Assembly (NCBI GenBank): GCA_030052745.1
Contig: JANBVO010000066.1
Coordinates: 1 to 64,000 of the forward strand
Length of the DNA stretch: 64,000 bases
Direction of reading: 5' to 3'
From: Pleurostoma richardsiae
Lineage: Eukaryota > Ascomycota > Sordariomycetes > Calosphaeriales > Pleurostomataceae
Shown here: piece after piece, positions 57,781-64,000 of the stretch
Layout of the letters: every line of letters begins with the position of its first letter
Position numbering within the stretch: the first letter of the stretch is position 1
Translations under genes and position numbers: made by a program
The notes under the pieces: generated by a model
Database searches by the model: none
What the model saw: only the letters and a program-made list of their open reading frames with translations
What the model was told of the DNA's origin: nothing

Positions 57781-60700
57781 ATGGATCTTTCCACGCCATT
57801 TTCTGGCCCCGACGTAGGCATGAGCCTCCAGTCCACCGCGATGGCGGCCCCACCTCCGCCGCCGACGCCGTACGACGGCCCGGGATACAACGGCGGAGCT
57901 GGGCAGTCGAATGGGATGCAGTTCCAGGGTTACATGGATACCAATGGTAGCCAGTCGACTGCCTCGCTGTTCACCGACTCGACGATATCTAAGGATGGGA
58001 CCCGAGGAAGAGCCTCGGATCAAGGAGAGCTCCTGGCCAAGTTTAACCAGAAATCCATGTCTAATAGTAGTAGCCAAGTCCAGCCTTTCACTACTGGACA
58101 CTCGCTTACCATGCCATTCAGGCTTGGAGTTCCCAGATCCTAATGCTAGTCAGCTTCCACCACCACCAGAGCCAATCACGTACAGAAGGCCACCTCGCTC
58201 AACTCAATTTGAAATACCTCCCCCGGTTAACCCCTTTGCCCCTGCGTCATCGTATCCCCCGCCGCCACCGCCTCCAGCTGTGGACTACCCCCAGTTGCGG
58301 TCTAATGATGACGCCCTTTGGCGTCAATCCCTCAGGGCAGCTAGGCAGTCATCTGCTTCTTCTAAGGGAGGTGTTAGTCGCAAGAACACAGCGAACTCGT
58401 CGAGCGAACCACTCTCGACAGAGCCTGAGAGCATAGAAAACGCCAAGTCACATAAGAAGCCGGTACCGGATGACGGGCTTGCCGTGTCGTTGAGCGCTAT
58501 TGCCGAGAAGCATCTCGCTGTAGACCTGCTGGACCAAAGCAGAGGCGTCTCCCAGTTCACTGGATTCCTTCTGGACACGATTCAGCTTCTAGAGACGCAG
58601 ATACGGTTCCTGAACACCGAAGAGCCAGCCGAGTCAGAGTATGGGCAGGACGAGGAGCAAGGCCCCGTGCGAGAGCGAGTGGAGTCTCCAGCACCCAGGG
58701 CGCAGGTCCTCCACCGGGTGTTCTGTACAGCAGACTGGCATAATCATAACGGCTTCATCTTCGAGGACGAGCCGCGGGTCAACAGGAACGACAGGCACAA
58801 GCCGCCGGGTCTCAATGGCAAGGAGCACATCTACAACCTAGATGTTTACCTCGATGAGCACCCGGAGATCTGCTTCGTCATTTTCCAGGAGCACAACTGT
58901 GCCGCTGATCAGAAGCTGCGGAGGGAGAGAGGTCTCAACGCCAACGTCGACGTGTTCGAGACCGATACCCCCAACTGGATGGCGTCTTCGGAGAGGCGCG
59001 AGCGCATCCGGATCGTGTCTATGGTGCTTCTAAGGGCCATGACAGAAGTCGCCGAGTTCTCACCCTTCGAAGCATCTGACCTCCTGCCAGACTACAGAGA
59101 AATGGATGCCCCATATAACTTCGTCTTCCATCACGAGAAGGAGCTTGCTGACCTTGCTGAGCAAAGTCCCATCTTCAAGGCATCTGTGACCCCGCTATTG
59201 GAGTTCATCCAGACAAGGTACCGAGTTGAGTATGACGAGGCAAGGGAGTTGTTTGGGCGAGGCTGCATCACGGCTACGCACGTGGGTAAACTCTATAAGC
59301 CGAACAAAATTCTCGTCTCCAAACCTAGGGAGGACCCATTTCTCGAGGCCTACGTACTGAGGGATTTTCCTGTCAAGAGAAAGGACAAGATAAGATTCAG
59401 GGGATGGTCATGGCACTACAACGGAAGCGAGCTACAGAGAATGGAATGGAAGGCATCGATGGACGGTGTGAAAGAAGAGGAGATTCCGATATCCTCCCTT
59501 CCTATTCATCCCCTGGAGTACGCAGACGCTGAGGACGTCAAGCTACTCTACGAAAGGGGGAGAAAGTTTTGGAACATGAGGAAGCAGACTTTCATGTGCT
59601 ATACCGGCTACGACAAACGCCGAGACCACTACTACGTAAGTGAGTCCATTCAGTCGCTAACATGGATGTGAGCTAACACGTACATCATCTTCCGCAGACA
59701 AACGCACGCTTCATGGTGGATACGGCGACGTACAAGCTCATGCATCCATACGCATTCAACACCATGAGCTGGGGCCCTAGCTACAAAGGTCAGATCGATC
59801 CGTGGCCGTCGGCCATCGCAAGAGACGCGGACATCAGCGATGAGATGTTGATGATCCTCCCCGCTTCAACACCGGCCTTCTATCTTGATGGGAAGAAATG
59901 GAGTATGCTCACTTGCTCCTGTCTGCTGATATCATTGTTGGTAGTGTAACTAACGACTGGAACTCGATTAGCCGAGCTTAACGTTGAAGACTTTCACCCA
60001 GTTGACTGGAACAAAAGGGCCTTTGAGCGGCTCGTATTGGACAGCAGGACCAAGGATATGATATCTGCGCTTGTCGACGTGCAGAGGTCGAGAGACAAGA
60101 AGATGGACGACATTATCACTGGAAAGGGCAACGGATTAATCATTCTGTTGCATGGCAGTCCCGGTACGGGGAAGACACTGACTGCCGAGAGGTTTGATTA
60201 CACTCTGAAGCCCGAGGTAGTCTTGATATGCTAACGAGGGAAAATAGCGTTGCCGAACTTGCTGAGAAGCCGCTATACCGAGTCACCTGCGGCGACATTG
60301 GAACCGATGCTACAAGCGTGGAGAAGTATCTACAGACGGTTTTATACCTTGGCAAGACGTGGGATTGCGGTAAGAAAAACCGCCATGAAGCACAATTCGC
60401 TGCCATCTGTCTTGCTAACAAGTTGAAGTTCTCCTCCTGGACGAGGCGGACGTGTTCCTCGAAGAGCGCACCATGGCCGACCTCACACGCAACAGCCTGG
60501 TCTCAGGTGAGAGAAGTACTTCGGATGCACGTTTCAACATTCTACTGACACACGCGTCTTCAGTCTTCCTCCGCATCCTCGAATACCACGACGGCATTCT
60601 TATCTTAACATCCAACCGGGTCGGGACCTTTGATGAGGCTTTCAAATCGCGAATCCAGGTCGCCATCCACTACGATAGCCTGACCAGGATGTCGCGCAAG

Positions 60701-60985
60701 CAGATCTGGCGGAACTTTCTCGACATGATCGAAGAGGCCCATGAGGATGCTAATATGTCGGAGCTGGAGCGGCGCCTAGATGAGCTTGCCGCGCAGGAGA
60801 TGAATGGCCGGCAGATTCGGAATGCGCTGTTGACGGCGCGGCAACTGGCCAAGCACAAGAGCGAGAGGCTCGACTGGGCCCATCTGAGCCAGGTTATCAA
60901 GACGTCGGCCGCATTCAACAAGTACCTCAAGACAGTTCGGGGCCATACAGACGAGCAATGGGCCAGAGAGGAAATGCTGCGATAG
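57781..60985 (+). CDS. AAA+ ATPase with DUF7025-type N-terminal region
   Basis: Exons: 57781-58066, 58122-59635, 59698-59902, 59972-60191, 60248-60369, 60429-60506, 60564-60985; the frame closes at 948 residues. The first ~190 residues are Pro/Ser-rich and disordered, including a PPPPPP run. A conserved middle region follows (LYERGRKFWNMRKQTFMCYTGY, ARFMVDTATYKLMHP, FYLDGKKW), typical of the fungal DUF7025-AAA family. The AAA module has Walker A HGSPGTGKT (near 729), sensor/linker CGDIGTDATSVEKYL, Walker B LLLDEADVFLEER (near 783; both key acidic residues present), sensor-1 ILTSNR and an FKSRIQVAIHY segment with a candidate arginine finger. The intron splitting after TAE of Walker A rebuilds TAESVAELAEKPLY. 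An intact, probably active ATPase; the substrate is unknown. Confidence 0.88.
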
Positions 60986-61583
60986 GAGGGCGAATGTCGA
61001 GTGTCGTCTAGGACGGTTGGGTACAGAGTCGGCGGCAGAGTTCATAGAGCGAAGTGGCGTCCGTTCCTAGTGATGTTCTTGTTTTTTTACAGGGGACCTA
61101 GCGTACCGCAGGCGACAGCTGAAATAATTCATTTTCGACTCATAGATACCCGGCAAGTAGTATACATATATCAGTTAAGTATATTTAAATATTCGATCAT
61201 CTACACATCTATCTTATTAATGCTTTTCAAATTCGTATTAACCGGTCAATTCCACCTAGCCGGCTGAACCATTACCACAATAGACAAGGCCGGTCAACCC
61301 GCCAAGCCGGCCAAGCTACTAATAGATCGGGCGTCTGTTTGGCTAGCCTGCAGCCCAAACACTTCGTTTCTCTCATACCTAGTGGGATAATCTACTACAT
61401 ACATACAAGATCATTTGAATACGAACAGGGTCAATCTAGTAAAAAAAAAAATCGAATTGTTTCACAGAGGCCGCTGTCGCCTACCGTACATACTAGCGTT
61501 CCGCGACTCGGCCACTTTGGCCTTGTATCGCCTCTACCTCCAAGGACATATATATATCCACCAGGCATTCAGATATGCTGTAG
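60986..61583. other. Convergent AT-rich intergenic region
   Basis: 3' flanks of the AAA+ gene (plus) and the DUF7708 gene (minus). Contains AT-rich sequence (61140-61250), two CCGGTCAA copies (about 61243 and 61291), an A-run at 61441-61450 and a (TA)n patch near 61548. No gene; possible decayed repeat. Confidence 0.5.
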
Positions 61584-63544
61584 TCAGATGGAAACGCTTT
61601 GCTGTTCAAAACTACGGACCATCGACCCCAACTGCCCTGAAAACCTCTTGTTTCGCTGTTTAAAAGCAGCGCGGTATTTCGGCTGTCTCATCAATCTCTC
61701 GACCCTCCGGCCCCTGTCCGTGAAGATCCGAGTCTCATCGATAATCTCCTCCGTCTCCAAAGAGGCTACCGCCTCAAATTTCCATGACACCACCACAACC
61801 TTCAGTCCTCCTCCCCGCCGGGTCTTCACCAGTTCTGTCAACCGCTCAACGAAGCTGCTCACGGTGTAGGGGACCTCATCATCGTCGGACTCCTGGCTCA
61901 GCGCGGCCTCGATGACGCCCATGTCGATGATGAGGAACAGGCGCGCAAAGTTCGACAGACACCGCTCGAGCAGGTCGAACCACTGCTCAAACGAGGCTGC
62001 GCTGCGAATGTGCTGCTTGGTGACTGGATTGCACCCTTCCGATACTAAGGCGGGATCCAGCTCAAGGGCCTGCAGGATCAAAGACCTTAGGATGCCCTTG
62101 ATCGACGGGACTGCTGCGGCCTCATCTTGCACGGCCGACGGTAAAGCCCACAGCACGGGATATCCGGCATCTAGAACTGCGTCAAGAAAGTCTGTCGCGA
62201 AGTCGAGACAGCTAGTCCTGACGCCCTGGCCCTCTGCCAGAAGTATTGACGATGATGGCTCGGCGAGCCAGGCTTTCACCTTCTGCAGTTCGGATAGTGG
62301 AAGTTGGGCGGGAACCTTGAGCCGCCGACGGTTTCGCATGGACCGACAGTAGGACAGCGTATCCTCGGATGCCGGTGTGTCGCCTATTGTGATCGTGGTG
62401 CGGATGTCTTCGACAACGGCGTTCCGGAAGAACTGCTTCTGCTCCCTGACATCCAGCATGATCTGGTTCAGAAGCGACTGCTGCGCTTCAGGAGTCGTCA
62501 GTATGTACAGCGCGACAGTTGCACCAGAAAATCGCGTTGATGCAACTGCTTACCGGCCACGGTCTCGATCAATTGGTGGATTTTGAAGTGCTGGCTCCTG
62601 ATCTCGGCCTTCGAGGCCATGCTCGCCTCCTCGTCAACACGCCTCGAGCGCTCCATGATCTCCTCGACGACAGGCTTGAACGACAGACTAAAGGGCTTGA
62701 CGATGGAAGTTATGGAGTGTAGGAGCCGACCCTTCTTGTAGAACTTGATGGCCAGGAGGTCGAACTCGATGATCTTGGCGTAGACGCTGGCGACAGCCTC
62801 TTGCACCCGCTCGGTGGGGTAGAGATCGGAATGAAGTTCGGCCCTCGGCAGGGCATCCGCAATCCGAGAGACACCCTTGGCCACCTCAACGAGCAGTTCC
62901 TCGTGGTTTAAGACCGCCTGTGAAGAAGCATTAGCCATGTCCGGGAAGGTAAGCCAGATGGCTCAGCGTGACGGAGAATTGAGAACGGAGGCGTACGATG
63001 AACAGGAACTTCATGGCGCCCCAGGCCAGCGACACGTACTCCGGATGATGCTGTGCAAACATATCGAAGATGGCTAGCGATCCATGTCAGAAGAGGAAGG
63101 CATTGTCGGGTCCTTCAACATACCTCCATAGTACATGACGCGGGACGACGCATTGTTTAGCCATTTCCGGATCTTGGAGTCCTTCGACCTCGACTTGTAC
63201 TCTTTCTGGGCTTCCACCACTGCGTCCTGCACATCACCCATCGACGTGCGACTGTGCAGCCATATCGCCTGGCATTCATCTGGTGTCAGCTCTTTGGAGA
63301 GGCTTTCGATCGCTTTGTTGTAGGCTTCTCTGGCCGGATCGGTCCATCTGTAAAGACTTGAATCAGTATGCGACACACACTGGTCCAGAGCCACTTGTGA
63401 CACTGTGACTGACCGGTGATTCGGGTTTCCGAGGTACAGCTCCGTGTACGGGTCTCGGCGGCCCCGGAGCATCAAAGCGGCCGGGAAGCCAGGAGCGCCC
63501 GAAGGCGGGCCAAGAGCGGGATCATCCCGGACGGTCAGGGCCAT
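61584..63544 (-). CDS. DUF7708-type NLR-related protein lacking a visible NTPase
   Basis: Exons: 63544-63414, 63347-63124, 63073-62997, 62917-62554, 62485-61584; the frame closes at 565 residues. The first intron is 66 nt and frame-neutral. The N-terminal domain (WTDPAREAYNKAIESL, WLNNASSRVMYYGAIFDMF, AQHHPEYVSLAWGAMKF, NHEELLVEVAKGVSRIADALPRAE, DLYPTERVQEAVASVYAKII) is the DUF7708 helical module usually found in front of NACHT domains of fungal NLR proteins. The C-terminal half has an alpha/beta appearance (ILLAEGQG, YPVLWALPSAV, RLFLIIDMG) but no GxxxxGKS Walker A. It may be a degenerate or alternative STAND NTPase, or an unrelated Rossmann-like domain. Likely a cytosolic signalling or incompatibility-type protein; function inferred from family only. 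Confidence 0.8.
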
Positions 63545-64000
63545 GGACTCGCATCAGTCAACGAAGACTATGGTTCGGGACATACTTGCGCTTATTGGAG
63601 ACCGACAAGGCCTAAAGAGAATGCCTGATATGAGCAGGCGAAAGCAGGAGAGTCGTCATCCATCCTCTTGAACGGCTGAATGCTGGGAGGTCGCCGGCGG
63701 GGCTGTCGTGTTGTGGCGGTGCAAGAGCTGCCTCAGCGCTCCGCCTCCTCCTTGGCCAGCAACAAGCGGTTAAGTGCAACCCCCGTTAAAAGACAAATTC
63801 ATGCACAGACTATCGCACGTCGCCTGCCTGACCCTCATCGTTCATCTAAGGTAACATCGTCTTTGGTATCTTTATGTTGCATGAATAAGCCTTGGACATC
63901 TGATCGTAGAATTCTTTCTTTTAGAAAGGCATGGAACACAAGTTAGAGCTTGAAATCAACTTAAACCACGCCGAGGATGGCGGCGGGAAAGCCGATTACT
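63545..64000. other. Upstream flank of the DUF7708 gene, window edge
   Basis: No supported gene in the last 456 bases. It should contain the promoter of the DUF7708 gene. Confidence 0.45.

Noticed and set aside
61140-61310. Second MITE in the AT-rich region between the AAA+ and DUF7708 genes
   Set aside because: Two CCGGTCAA copies and AT-rich sequence are present, but I could not find matching terminal inverted repeats.
1-64000. tRNA, rRNA or CRISPR loci
   Set aside because: No cloverleaf with B-box-like GGTTCGAATCC, no rRNA sequence and no regular repeat-spacer array were seen by eye; a covariance-model scan was not possible.

Overview
The window is nuclear DNA of a filamentous ascomycete (Pezizomycotina, most likely a Sordariomycete). 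The evidence is short introns of about 48-135 nt with GT(A/G)(A/C)GT-like donors and CTAAC/CTGAC-like branch points, no operons, widely spaced genes on both strands, and families typical of moulds: cell-wall alpha-1,3-glucan synthase, a Crh transglycosylase, McsA-type methylcitrate synthase, STAND N-terminal/ankyrin and DUF7708 proteins. I reconstructed splice sites by hand from open frames, splice consensus and family knowledge. Exon coordinates are models, but reading-frame bookkeeping closes for every gene that I give as complete.

Layout. 1-480 is a degenerate 14/15-bp minisatellite. 581-3052 holds two tandem, same-strand paralogues of a family I do not recognise. 3587-4425 is a two-exon hypothetical gene. 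6891-7685 encodes a small secreted protein with a repeated Y-T-x-x-x-S-G-R motif. 8024-15405 is a 2370-residue alpha-1,3-glucan synthase on the minus strand, preceded by a 3.7-kb gene-poor stretch. 19093-20791 is a glutamine-synthetase-like enzyme. An SRPBCC-domain protein, a serine carboxypeptidase (S10), an aspartic protease (A1) and a short-chain dehydrogenase follow up to 29.8 kb.

30287-34741 is the best-defined functional unit. A mitochondrial 2-methylisocitrate lyase and a mitochondrial 2-methylcitrate synthase are divergently transcribed from a shared 1-kb intergenic region, giving the first and last steps of the methylcitrate cycle for propionyl-CoA detoxification. Next come a BTB-type protein with a C-terminal CxxC pair and a Crh-type chitin-glucan transglycosylase with a transmembrane anchor. 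After a 3.1-kb gene-poor stretch comes a secreted DUF4360-type protein.

The right third looks accessory. It holds a STAND-N/ankyrin protein without an NTPase domain, a cryptic multi-exon gene, an RS/His-rich glycine-zipper protein, a nine-exon MFS (Dal5-like) transporter that looks broken but is intact once spliced, a newly recognised 343-bp MITE-like element with long terminal inverted repeats, a flavin-reductase-like protein, a single-pass membrane protein, an AAA+ ATPase and a DUF7708 protein. I saw no rRNA, tRNA or CRISPR array and no complete autonomous transposon.
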